Shown here in pieces: positions 39,804-47,499 of a DNA stretch of 47,499 bases; within the stretch, counting starts at the first letter, position 1; each line of letters opens with the position of its first letter. Position numbers and translations under genes: made by a program. The stretch spans positions 1 through 47,499 of the forward strand of contig CAZDDI010000031.1 of the NCBI GenBank assembly GCA_964504195.1, read 5' to 3'. Source of the DNA: CAZDDI01 sp964504195. GTDB taxonomy: Bacteria > Chloroflexota > Anaerolineae > B4-G1 > SLSP01. The notes under the pieces are model-generated. The model saw only the letters and a program-made list of their open reading frames with translations, was not told where the DNA came from and searched no databases.

Positions 39804-40031
39804 TTATCGCTGCACGCGGCGCCCACGTCCGCCACCTCTACCTCTACCGCGTCCCAGCCAACGCATGGGGTTCATCCAGCGTAACAGTTCCCAACCTCGT
39901 GCGGGCAGCCCTTGCTGTCCCACATAGCCATAAGGCTCGCCGACTGGCGGCTGCACGATAGCGCAATTGCCTGCACCCCGCCCGGTAAACGGCCCTAATC
40001 CTTGCGGCCCACTTCCATCTCTCCGTGGCAT
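39804..40031 (-). CDS. DUF5320 protein 2
   Basis: A 75-aa paralogue: MPRRDGSGPQGLGPFTGRGAGNCA at the N-terminus, a Trp/Met-rich middle (WELLRWMNPMRWLG), and an Arg/Gly-rich tail. AAAGGAGG precedes the ATG. It lacks the coiled coil of its neighbour. Both belong to the group of small glycine-rich proteins commonly found with NifX/MinD clusters; the single Cys after the signature is shared. Confidence 0.85.
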   Translation of the reverse strand: MPRRDGSGPQGLGPFTGRGAGNCAIVQPPVGEPYGYVGQQGLPARGWELLRWMNPMRWLGRGRGRGGGRGRRVQR

Positions 40032-40073
40032 GATGTGCCTCCTTTCAAGTTTGAACTACGCTAGTGTAATTTT

Positions 40074-40102
40074 ATTGTACACCTCTAATATCAAATTGTC
40101 AA
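40074..40102 (-). promoter_or_regulatory. promoter of the DUF5320 pair
   Basis: The minus strand reads TTGACA (40102-40097), 17 bp, TACAAT (40079-40074), 43 bp before the first DUF5320 start. Confidence 0.85.
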
Positions 40103-40228
40103 TAGATAAAGAGCTAAGATGTGTCGCTGCACCAACGCTAACTTCACATACAATTTCAATAGATCGAAATTCAGTTTTTGAACGGATGAAGCGGTTACTA
40201 CGAACTCCGAAATCACATCTACTGAATT

Positions 40229-40271
40229 TTCATCTTATCTTCATCTTAACTTCACATAGAGCGTTTAGAAT
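40229..40271 (+). promoter_or_regulatory. promoter with three tandem 11-bp repeats (site A)
   Basis: TTCATCTTATC (40229), TTCATCTTAAC (40240) and TTCACATAGAG (40251) are consecutive 11-bp repeats. Ten nt after TTCAC comes the -10 TAGAAT (40266-40271). There is no -35 box. The layout is that of a PhoB/OmpR-type activator site replacing the -35. It drives the DUF2202 lipoprotein gene. The rest of 40,103-40,228 shows no gene. Confidence 0.75.
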
Positions 40272-40308
40272 TAGAAATATCACCAAGAATCAAAAAGGAG
40301 TGACGAAG

Positions 40309-41061
40309 ATGAAAACACGAAGCATGATACACGGATGGTTAGGCGTTGGATTAGTCGTAGCGTTGCTATTACCTGGCTGTAGTGCGGCAACAACGTCCGC
40401 AGTAAGTTTGCTGGATGCGAGCATGGTCAATGCTGAGGTTGAGGCCGCCACCATCGCATCCGCAACAGCGATTGATACAATTTCACCGGTTTTGCCTGCG
40501 ACGGGTCTGACCGAGGCCGAGGCAGCCGGCTTGCGCCTGATGCGCGAGGAAGAGAAACTGGCTCACGATGTCTATCTCACGCTGTACGAACTGTGGGGAC
40601 AGCCCATTTTCCAGAATATCGCTCAAAGTGAGGCTACGCACACCGCAGCGGTATTGACCCTGTTGGAACGCTACGGCATCGCCGATCCGGTGGGAGATAA
40701 CACGGTGGGTATCTTCACCGACCCGACGTTACAAGCCTTATATGATGCTCTGGTGGCCCAGGGCAGTGAGTCGCTAATTGCGGCGCTCCGGGTCGGCGCG
40801 GCGGTCGAGGAGATTGACATTCTAGACCTGGAGGAACTCAGCGCACAAACCGATAAAGCCGATATTTTGAATGTCTATGCCAATCTTACCAAAGGCTCGC
40901 GCAATCATCTACGCTCTTTCGTGCGGATACTCGAACAACACAGCGGCGAGATTTACATACCGCAGTACATGGGCCAGGAAGCCTATAACACCATCATCAG
41001 CGGCGCAGCTGAGCGCGGGCCGGGCGGCAATCAAGGCCAACGCGGTAACGGGCGCGACTAA
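40309..41061 (+). CDS. DUF2202 ferritin-like lipoprotein
   Basis: A protein of about 250 aa with a lipoprotein signal (WLGVGLVVALLLPGC). The DUF2202 domain follows: MREEEKLAHDVYLTLYELWG, FQNIAQSEATHTAAVLTLLERYGI, VAQGSESLIAALRVGAAVEEIDILDLEE, and GSRNHLRSFVRILEQHSG. The spaced Glu and His residues on four helices resemble ferritin-like di-metal sites, so a redox or metal-storing role at the cell surface is likely but unproven. AAAGGAG precedes ATG 40309; longer frames upstream run through the promoter. Confidence 0.92.
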   Translation: MKTRSMIHGWLGVGLVVALLLPGCSAATTSAVSLLDASMVNAEVEAATIASATAIDTISPVLPATGLTEAEAAGLRLMREEEKLAHDVYLTLYELWGQPIFQNIAQSEATHTAAVLTLLERYGIADPVGDNTVGIFTDPTLQALYDALVAQGSESLIAALRVGAAVEEIDILDLEELSAQTDKADILNVYANLTKGSRNHLRSFVRILEQHSGEIYIPQYMGQEAYNTIISGAAERGPGGNQGQRGNGRD

Positions 41062-41080
41062 CCCCACAGTTTTTCACCCA

Positions 41081-41115
41081 GCGAGGGCAGCAGTCACGGG
41101 CTGCCCTCGCTTTTT
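41081..41115 (+). terminator. terminator of the DUF2202 gene
   Basis: A perfect 11-bp stem (GCGAGGGCAGC at 41081-41091 with 41100-41110), then TTTTT, 20 bp past the stop. Confidence 0.9.
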
Positions 41116-41147
41116 GTTGCAATCTTCTCCGTATCCGCACTCTTCCC

Positions 41148-41179
41148 TACATCATATCTTCACATACCCACGTTATACT
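41148..41179 (+). promoter_or_regulatory. promoter with 11-bp repeat (site B)
   Basis: TACATCATATC (41148) followed by TTCACATACCC (41159), 10 nt from TTCAC to the -10 TATACT (41174-41179). It is nearly identical in sequence and spacing to site C at 42,993 and matches site A. It lies about 75 bp before marR, upstream of a second promoter. Confidence 0.75.
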
Positions 41180-41207
41180 CCAATGAGAGATTTCAATCTC
41201 CACCAGC

Positions 41208-41250
41208 TTGACGATTTATCATTTATGTGATATATTTAGTTAGTCTAAAT
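41208..41250 (+). promoter_or_regulatory. second marR promoter with overlapping operator
   Basis: TTGACG (41208-41213), 17 bp, TATATT (41231-41236). The inverted repeat ATTTAG-TTAGT-CTAAAT (41234-41250) overlaps the -10 and the expected start site, and lies just before the MarR start codon. This is the arrangement of an autorepressed MarR gene. Confidence 0.75.
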
Positions 41251-41252
41251 AA

Positions 41253-41714
41253 ATGGATAATCAAGCGATGACTGAAAACTACATCCTAACCGAACAGTTT
41301 GTTAAATTGTTGCGCCGATTGCGCGCGGCAGGGCCGGGGCAGCCTCCTTTTGAGGAAGTGGGGATTTCTTCGGCGCAACTGGCGCTACTGGAGTGGGTCG
41401 CAACAGCGCCGGGATGCACGCTGCAAGACATAGCCGATGGCCTGGCATTGACGCCGCCCACCGTCAGTGTAGGAATGCGGAAGTTGGAGGAAACCGGGTT
41501 ACTGGAGCGACAACCGCACCCTGCTGATGGGCGCGCGTGGCAATTCACGCTGACGGCAGCCGGTAGCGAGCTCTGGGCGCGCGTGCAGCGCTATCGCCGC
41601 CAGAAGGCAGAGCGCTTGCTTGCGGGACTGACCTCGGAGGAACAACAAACTTTGCTAACGTTGTTGGAGCGCGCTATCGCCACGGCGTTGCGTGCAGAGG
41701 AACCTGCTATTTGA
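41253..41714 (+). CDS. MarR-family transcriptional regulator
   Basis: A 153-aa winged-helix dimer. The DNA-binding core is CTLQDIADGLALTPPTVSVGMRKLEETGLLERQPHPADGRAW, with the conserved Asp-x-Arg wing. The flanking helices fit the MarR dimer interface. MarR proteins release DNA on binding small phenolics or on oxidation; there is no Cys in the usual sensor position. The start ATG is very close to the predicted transcription start, so the mRNA may be leaderless; ATG 41268 is an alternative. It heads an operon with a cupin and a polyferredoxin. Confidence 0.92.
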   Translation: MDNQAMTENYILTEQFVKLLRRLRAAGPGQPPFEEVGISSAQLALLEWVATAPGCTLQDIADGLALTPPTVSVGMRKLEETGLLERQPHPADGRAWQFTLTAAGSELWARVQRYRRQKAERLLAGLTSEEQQTLLTLLERAIATALRAEEPAI

Positions 41715-41746
41715 AATCAGATCATCATTTTTAGGAGATTAAACCC

Positions 41747-42085
41747 ATGAACATTGTCAATGCTTTAACCGCAGCCGAGTCCCCTAATCCCCACGGCATC
41801 AGCGCGCGCGAGTTGCTCAGCACGGAGCACGCCCAGGCGGTGCTGGTGACGCTGCAACCCGGCGAGGCGCTCAAGTTGCACCTCACGCCGGTGGATGTGT
41901 TTTTCTATGTGCTGGACGGCGCAGGCATCGTGGAAATCGGCGGTGAACAACAACCGGTTGTCCGCGACATGCTCATCGAAAGCCCGGCGCGCATCCCGCA
42001 CCGGCTGCTGAATCAGAGCGACGGGGTTTTCCGTTGCCTGGTGGTCAAAACGCCGCGGCCCACCGAGAGCACGCGGTTGCTGTAG
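41747..42085 (+). CDS. small cupin-domain protein
   Basis: A 112-aa single-domain beta-barrel. The first cupin motif is reduced (LQPGEALKLHLTPVDVFFYVLDGAGIVEIGG) and the second reads ESPARIPHRLLN. Two His remain, while the Glu of the usual metal triad is not evident, so metal binding is uncertain. TAGGAG precedes the ATG. It sits between MarR and the polyferredoxin, 9 bp before the latter. Confidence 0.85.
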   Translation: MNIVNALTAAESPNPHGISARELLSTEHAQAVLVTLQPGEALKLHLTPVDVFFYVLDGAGIVEIGGEQQPVVRDMLIESPARIPHRLLNQSDGVFRCLVVKTPRPTESTRLL

Positions 42086-42094
42086 GAGGTCAAG

Positions 42095-42910
42095 ATGCCC
42101 GATCAAATGTCCCTCAATCCGCTGATTCTGGTCAAGTTTGTGCTCTGGATAGCAACCATCGTGGCCGCGACGCTCCTGCTACGCCGCCGCAAGGTGAGCG
42201 CGAAAGTGCGCCTGGCTTTCCTCGTCGGCGGGGTGGTAGTCTTCGGCTTCCTTTTCGGCTTACTCATCCCTTCAGGCTTGAACCCGAACCCCGTCGCCTC
42301 GCTGCGCACGCTCTTGAGCAGCACCTTGGTGCGTCAGCAGTTGGTGATACCCGTCGCCATAATGTTGACTCTTTTGCTGGTAGCCGTGTGGGTTTCCAAC
42401 AAATCCATCTGCGGCTGGGCCTGCCAGTTGGGCTTGCTCCAAGATCTACTGTATCGCGCACCGCTGCCCAAGTGGAAACCGCCTTTCTGGCTCGCCAACG
42501 GCGTGCGGATCCTCGCCCTGTTGGGACTGGTAGGCGGACTGCTTGTGAGCGGGCTGGATTGGATTGGCGTCATTGACCCGTTCCAACTCTTCTCCTTCAA
42601 CTTCACCTGGGCGATTGCTGGTTTTTCCTTCCTTGTGCTTGTCGCCAGCCTCTTTATCTACCGGCCCTGGTGCCGCTTTCTCTGTCCCTTCGGCCTTGTC
42701 GGTTGGCTGGTAGAGCAGGTGAGCCTGTTGCGCCCCCGCATTGACCGGGACCTGTGCAAGAAATGTAAATTGTGCGTCAAAGCCTGTCCCTCCGGCGCGA
42801 TGGCGGACTTCTACGCGGACGCCAAAATTCACGCCGACTGCTTCGCTTGTGGGGCCTGTATCGCCGCCTGCCCGCAACGAGGCGCGCTCGAATGGCGCAA
42901 AAAGGCGTAA
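42095..42910 (+). CDS. membrane polyferredoxin (NapH/NosR-like)
   Basis: A 271-aa membrane protein with about five helices and C-terminal cytoplasmic clusters. The NapH/CcoG-like motifs CGWACQLGLLQDLLY and RPWCRFLCPFGLVGWL lie at the ends of helices. Two 4Fe-4S motifs follow: CKKCKLCVKACPSGAM and CFACGACIAACPQRGAL. Such proteins move electrons between the quinone pool and cytoplasmic or periplasmic redox partners. It is the last gene of the operon, followed by a strong terminator. The partner is not identified. Confidence 0.92.
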   Translation: MPDQMSLNPLILVKFVLWIATIVAATLLLRRRKVSAKVRLAFLVGGVVVFGFLFGLLIPSGLNPNPVASLRTLLSSTLVRQQLVIPVAIMLTLLLVAVWVSNKSICGWACQLGLLQDLLYRAPLPKWKPPFWLANGVRILALLGLVGGLLVSGLDWIGVIDPFQLFSFNFTWAIAGFSFLVLVASLFIYRPWCRFLCPFGLVGWLVEQVSLLRPRIDRDLCKKCKLCVKACPSGAMADFYADAKIHADCFACGACIAACPQRGALEWRKKA

Positions 42911-42927
42911 GGCGTTGCTCCTATTGG

Positions 42928-42961
42928 GCGGGGATAGCCGGCAGCTATCCCCGCTTTTTTA
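42928..42961 (+). terminator. terminator of the marR-cupin-polyferredoxin operon
   Basis: An 11-bp perfect stem (GCGGGGATAGC at 42928-42938 with 42944-42954), a CGGCA loop, then TTTTTT. Confidence 0.92.
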
Positions 42962-42992
42962 TCGCCAATCTTCTTCAAAACCCCACCTTTCC

Positions 42993-43024
42993 TTCATCAT
43001 ATCTTCACACACTCGCGTTATACT
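42993..43024 (+). promoter_or_regulatory. promoter with 11-bp repeat (site C)
   Basis: TTCATCATATC (42993) and TTCACACACTC (43004) form the 11-bp repeat, with 10 nt from TTCAC to the -10 TATACT (43019-43024). It is 32 bp before the helical secreted protein and so probably drives the MacAB operon. Confidence 0.8.
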
Positions 43025-43056
43025 CCCATTAGATTTCAGAACTCAGGAGGTTCAAA

Positions 43057-43629
43057 ATGTTGAAGAAAAGTTTACCCGTAGTGTTGGTGCTGGGTTTGTT
43101 GATGTTGGCTTTCCCATTGATGGTGACCGCGCAAGGCGGACAGCCCCCGGCGACGGCGACTCGCGCTGGTCAGGCGACCACAAGCGGCATGGCCAGGCGC
43201 AGCGCGCAGCGCGGCGGCTGGCTCACCGGCGGCGTCTCCCTGGTGGATGCGACCGCGCAGGCCACCGGCCTGACCATCGCTGAGGTTATCGCCGCCTTGC
43301 AGGGCGGGCAGACCTACGCCGACATCGCCACGAGCGCGGGCATCGCCCCGCAGGCCATCGTGGATGTGATCCTGGACGTGCGCGCGGCAGCGCTGGCGCA
43401 AGCCGTCGCTGATGGACGCTTCACCCAGGAGCAGGCCGATACGATGCTGGCGACCATGGCGACCGATCTGCTGGCGCAGCTGAGCGCGCCCTGGACGGCC
43501 AAAGGCGCGGGCAACGGCTACGCCCTCGAAGGCGCACAGCCTCAGAATGGTAGCGGTTATCGCGGCGGCAACGCCCAGGGGCGCGGGCAACAGCGCGGCA
43601 CGGCCTCCGGCGATTGCCTCAACCCGTAA
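43057..43629 (+). CDS. secreted helical protein (DUF2680/YckD-like repeats)
   Basis: A 190-aa protein with a signal peptide (LPVVLVLGLLMLAFPLMVTAQ). The middle shows the pattern of two short helical modules: DATAQATGLTIAEVIAALQGGQTYADIATSAG, then LAQAVADGRFTQEQADTMLATM. This resembles the helix-turn modules of DUF2680/YckD-type secreted proteins. The C-terminus is rich in Gly, Asn and Gln (GYRGGNAQGRGQQRG). CAGGAGG precedes the ATG. It lies directly upstream of macA and shares its promoter; a periplasmic cargo or sensing role with MacAB is inference. Confidence 0.8.
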   Translation: MLKKSLPVVLVLGLLMLAFPLMVTAQGGQPPATATRAGQATTSGMARRSAQRGGWLTGGVSLVDATAQATGLTIAEVIAALQGGQTYADIATSAGIAPQAIVDVILDVRAAALAQAVADGRFTQEQADTMLATMATDLLAQLSAPWTAKGAGNGYALEGAQPQNGSGYRGGNAQGRGQQRGTASGDCLNP

Positions 43630-43652
43630 CATCAAACAAAAATATGACAACC

Positions 43653-43682
43653 TGTGGTGCGCGGAACTCTCCGCGCACCACA
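43653..43682 (+). repeat. perfect hairpin between the secreted protein and macA
   Basis: TGTGGTGCGCGGA (43653-43665) pairs perfectly with 43670-43682 around a 4-nt loop. No T-tract follows, so it is not a classical terminator. It could stabilise or attenuate the mRNA between the first gene and the MacAB genes. Confidence 0.75.
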
Positions 43683-43733
43683 TCCCGTTGACTACCAGAC
43701 TAACGACCACATGACTATTTTGGAGGAATTGCT

Positions 43734-44759
43734 ATGACCCGAAGTCGCCGCCGCAAACCCGTATGGCCCTGGCTGATCGTCCTCGCGTTAGTGCTCGCGG
43801 GCGCGTATGGCTATTACACTACCACCCAGGCCCGCGCTACCGAGACCCCCGCACCCACCCTGCAAACCACCACCGTCCGCCGGGGCGACATTGTGATTAC
43901 CGCCGTAGGCAAAGGCGCGTTGCAGCCAGCGGCAGAAGTCGCGCTAGGGTTCAAGGGCGGCGGCGTGCTGGCGGAACTGCTCGTGCAGCCCGGCGAGCGT
44001 GTCACTGCGGGGCAACCCCTCGCGCGCCTGGATGCGACCGACGCACAACGCCAGCTGCGCCAGGCCCAGATCGCCCTGGAACTCGCGGAACTGCGCCAGG
44101 CCGAAACGCTCGCCAAAGCCCCCTCGCCCGAAGCCGAACGCACCGCTGCGCTCCAGGTGGAGCAGGCGCGTCTTTCCCTGCAACAGGCCGAAGGGCAGCT
44201 CGCCGCCACGACGCTGGTCGCGCCCCGCGCGGGCAACGTTACCCGCATCCACACCGCCGTGGGCGAGACGGTGGGCGCGTCGCCCATCCTCACCCTTGCC
44301 GACCTGGAAGCGCCGCTCGTGCGCTTCAACCTCGAAGAGAGCGACCTCGACAGAGCCAGCGTGGGCCACCCCACACGCATCCGCTTCGACGCCTACCCCG
44401 ACCGCATCTTCGACGGCGTCATCACCCGCATCGAACCGGCGCTGATCACGGTGCAGAACGTCCCAGCGGTGCAGGTCTGGAGCACCATCACCCCCACCGC
44501 TAACGCCCCCGCCTGGCTCGTGGGCCTCTCCGCCGAAGTGGAAATCATCGCCGGCGCAGCCTCCCGCGCACTGCTGGTGCCTGTCCAGGCGTTGCGCGAG
44601 CTCGCGCCGGGGCAGTTCGCCGTCTTCGTGGTTGAGCCGGATGGCAACCTGCGTCTCACCCCTGTCGAGGTGGGCCTGCGAGACTTCGCCAACGCCGAGA
44701 TTCTCTCCGGCCTGCAAAGCGGCGACATCATCAGCACCGGCACCGTGGAGACGCCCTGA
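43734..44759 (+). CDS. MacA/HlyD-type periplasmic adaptor
   Basis: A 341-aa protein anchored by one N-terminal helix (PWLIVLALVLAGAYGYY). A lipoyl half (TVRRGDIVITAVGKGALQPA), an alpha-hairpin (about 105-155), the second lipoyl half (TLVAPRAGNVTRIHTAVGETVG), and beta-barrel/membrane-proximal domains (PTRIRFDAYPDRIFDGVITRIEP) appear in the usual order. The hairpin is short, which fits an organism without an outer-membrane TolC partner (inference). TTGGAGG precedes the ATG. The stop overlaps the ATPase start. Confidence 0.92.
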   Translation: MTRSRRRKPVWPWLIVLALVLAGAYGYYTTTQARATETPAPTLQTTTVRRGDIVITAVGKGALQPAAEVALGFKGGGVLAELLVQPGERVTAGQPLARLDATDAQRQLRQAQIALELAELRQAETLAKAPSPEAERTAALQVEQARLSLQQAEGQLAATTLVAPRAGNVTRIHTAVGETVGASPILTLADLEAPLVRFNLEESDLDRASVGHPTRIRFDAYPDRIFDGVITRIEPALITVQNVPAVQVWSTITPTANAPAWLVGLSAEVEIIAGAASRALLVPVQALRELAPGQFAVFVVEPDGNLRLTPVEVGLRDFANAEILSGLQSGDIISTGTVETP

Positions 44760-45495
44760 TGCACGCTCCAGTGGATGTACTCATCGAGATCGCTGATCTC
44801 GCAAAAGTCTACGGCGCGGATGATATCGCCGTCCACGCGCTGCGCGGCGTGCAGCTCACCATCCGCCGGGGCGAATTTGTCGCCATCATGGGGCCGTCGG
44901 GATCGGGCAAATCCACCCTGATGAACATCCTGGGCTGCCTTGATCGGCCCACCAGCGGGCGCTATGTGCTCGATGGCGAGGACGTGAGCGCGTTGGATCG
45001 GGACGCGCTGGCGGACATCCGCAACGCCAAAATCGGCTTCGTCTTCCAATCTTTCAACCTGCTGCCGCGCCTCTCCGCGCTGAAAAACGTGATGCTGCCG
45101 ATGCTGTACATCTGGGACAACAAACCCAACGCCGAGGAGCGCGCCGCCCGCGCCGCTGCCGCGCTGGATGCGGTGGGCCTGGGCGACCGGCTCCACCATC
45201 GCCCCAACGAGCTCTCCGGCGGACAACAACAGCGCGTCGCCATCGCTCGCGCCCTGGTCAACCACCCACCGCTCATTCTGGCAGATGAACCGACCGGCAA
45301 CCTGGATACGCAATCGGGGGAAGACATCATGGCGCTGCTGCACGCGCTGTACGCGCAGGGGACGACCATCCTCATGGTCACGCACGAGCCGGATATTGCC
45401 CGTCACGCCGAGCGCGTGGTCTGCCTGCGGGATGGCGTGGTGCTGGCCGATGGTCGCGACGCCGCCCGCGCCTGCGACAAACAGGGAGGTGCGGC

Positions 45496-45499
<4 letters not shown>
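44759..45499 (+). CDS. MacB/LolD-type ABC ATPase
   Basis: A 246-aa ATPase with Walker A GPSGSGKST, Q-loop FVFQSFNLLPRLSALKNVML, signature LSGGQQQR, Walker B LILADEPTGNLD and H-loop VTHEPD. All catalytic residues are present. It is encoded separately from its permease, as in Gram-positive-type MacB systems. It overlaps both neighbours (ATGA junctions), so the three components are co-translated. Confidence 0.95.
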
Positions 45500-46701
<1,202 letters not shown>

Positions 46702-46758
46702 AACGTACTGCGTAATGCGTAAGACGAGATTCGCTATTCGCCATTTTTGGAGGAAACA

Positions 46759-47415
46759 ATGAAAACAAAAACCTTTCTGTGGATTAGTGGTGTTGTTCTG
46801 CTGACCCTGGCGTTGAGCGCGTGCAGCACAACGGGCGCGTCCGCGCCAACCGTAGCCGCTGGCACTGTTGCGCCCGCGCCACAGACTTCCACCGGCAGCG
46901 CGGTGCTCACCGAACTACTGCCCACCGATTACACCGACGCCCTCAGCGCGCGCAACCAGCTGGCGCTGGGCACGCTGCGACTAGAAGGGACGGCGCAGGC
47001 CATCACGCCGGAGCAGGCGCAGACGTTGGCCTTCCTCTGGCAGGGCCTCAAGTCGCTTTCGGGGACTTCGACCGCCGCCAGCGAGGAAACCGCCGCCGTG
47101 CAACAACAAATCACGGATGCGCTGAGCGCCGAGCAGCTGGCCGCCATCCGCGATTTGCGCCTCACCAGCGCCGACCTCAACGCCTTCTACGAAGAGCGCG
47201 GCATTCCGCTGCCTACCGGCGACCCCGACAATCCCGACGCCGAGGCTGGCTCGCATCGCGGGCGGAACATGACGGAAGAGGAACGCGCCGCCTGGCGCGC
47301 AGAGCGCGAAGCCACCGGTGATGGAGGTGGGGGTGGCGGCGGCGGCGCGGGCACGGCCCGTCGCGACGCCCTCATGGATGCCGTTATCGCCCTGCTCGTT
47401 GAACGCGCGGAGTGA
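46759..47415 (+). CDS. lipoprotein associated with the MacAB operon
   Basis: A 218-aa protein with a lipoprotein signal (LWISGVVLLTLALSAC). Two helical segments follow: NQLALGTLRLEGTAQAITPEQAQTLAFLWQGLK and EETAAVQQQITDALSAEQLAAIRDLRLTSADLNAF, with the spacing of Spy/CpxP-like TPEQ repeats. A linker rich in Glu/Arg and a Gly tract (eight Gly) precede the final helix. TTGGAGG sits before ATG 46759. It lies 57 bp after the permease and is probably in the same transcript. I do not recognise a named family; a periplasmic chaperone-like or stress-sensing role is inference. Confidence 0.8.
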   Translation: MKTKTFLWISGVVLLTLALSACSTTGASAPTVAAGTVAPAPQTSTGSAVLTELLPTDYTDALSARNQLALGTLRLEGTAQAITPEQAQTLAFLWQGLKSLSGTSTAASEETAAVQQQITDALSAEQLAAIRDLRLTSADLNAFYEERGIPLPTGDPDNPDAEAGSHRGRNMTEEERAAWRAEREATGDGGGGGGGGAGTARRDALMDAVIALLVERAE

Positions 47416-47416
47416 A

Positions 47417-47472
47417 ATTTCCGGTATAATAAAGCCAGCGAATGATGAAAATTAAGAAAATAAACCGGAAAT
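47417..47472. repeat. 9-bp inverted repeat at the window end
   Basis: ATTTCCGGT (47417-47425) and ACCGGAAAT (47464-47472) are exact complements separated by 38 nt of AT-rich sequence. TATAAT overlaps the left arm. It could be a regulatory site or a long-loop hairpin after the lipoprotein gene. The remaining bases hold no gene. Confidence 0.4.
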
Positions 47473-47499
47473 AAAACCATTTGCAAGAATCACTTCTTA

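Noticed and set aside
39967..40308. N-terminal extension of the DUF2202 protein
   Set aside because: The frame is open but passes through the divergent promoter and the 11-bp repeats. The lipoprotein signal and ribosome-binding site place the start at 40309.

Overview
The window is 47.5 kb of moderately GC-rich bacterial chromosome with two tRNA genes, about 38 intact protein genes and four or five decayed remnants. No rRNA, CRISPR array, prophage or transposase is visible. The best guess for the host is a Chloroflexota (Anaerolineae-like) bacterium. This rests on very large secreted proteins with Thr/Pro-rich linkers and the recurring motif VYLPLVxR, on the mix of families (DUF5320, NifX/MinD pairs, COG0731 radical SAM, DUF2202, MacAB sets), and on promoters of ordinary sigma-70 form. 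This is an inference, since there is no marker gene here.

Layout. 1-2.8 kb: a methyltransferase, a decayed helicase-type remnant, tRNA-Asp with its own promoter and terminator, and a ROK sugar kinase. 2.9-7.3 kb: a heterodimeric ABC exporter whose two half-genes are separated by a four-helix-bundle gene flanked by inverted repeats. 7.3-20.8 kb (minus strand): a surface and conflict region. It holds an RHS/YD-repeat protein of about 2200 residues with an amidase-like N-terminus and a GH24 lysozyme-like C-terminus, two GxxExxY genes (one decayed) embedded in tandem repeats, a 1602-residue secreted protein, and a small coupled protein with an LPxTG-like tail. 20.8-29.8 kb: housekeeping and envelope genes (cold-shock protein, phosphoesterase, CPBP protease, birA, LysM-M23 peptidase, a DUF192/histidine kinase/lipoprotein/xseB operon) and tRNA-Leu.

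30-40 kb: a redox and metal-cluster region. A pseudogenised PadR regulator precedes two NifX-fold proteins, a glycine-rich zinc-ribbon protein and two MinD-type ATPases carrying ferredoxin domains. This arrangement resembles the orange-protein (Mo/Cu cluster) loci of sulfate reducers. After a peroxiredoxin-ABC operon comes a second, minus-strand set: DUF5320 x2, then a tightly overlapping operon of radical SAM enzyme, thioredoxin-VKOR fusion, PPOX flavoprotein and CGGC protein. 40-47.4 kb: envelope operons on the plus strand (DUF2202 lipoprotein; MarR-cupin-polyferredoxin; secreted helical protein with MacA-MacB; lipoprotein).

Three promoters in the last region share tandem 11-bp direct repeats ending in TTCAC exactly 10 nt before the -10 box. 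This points to one OmpR/PhoB-type response regulator controlling them. The most system-like candidates are the NifX/MinD cluster with its satellites, the shared 11-bp-repeat regulon, and the lysozyme-tipped RHS protein.
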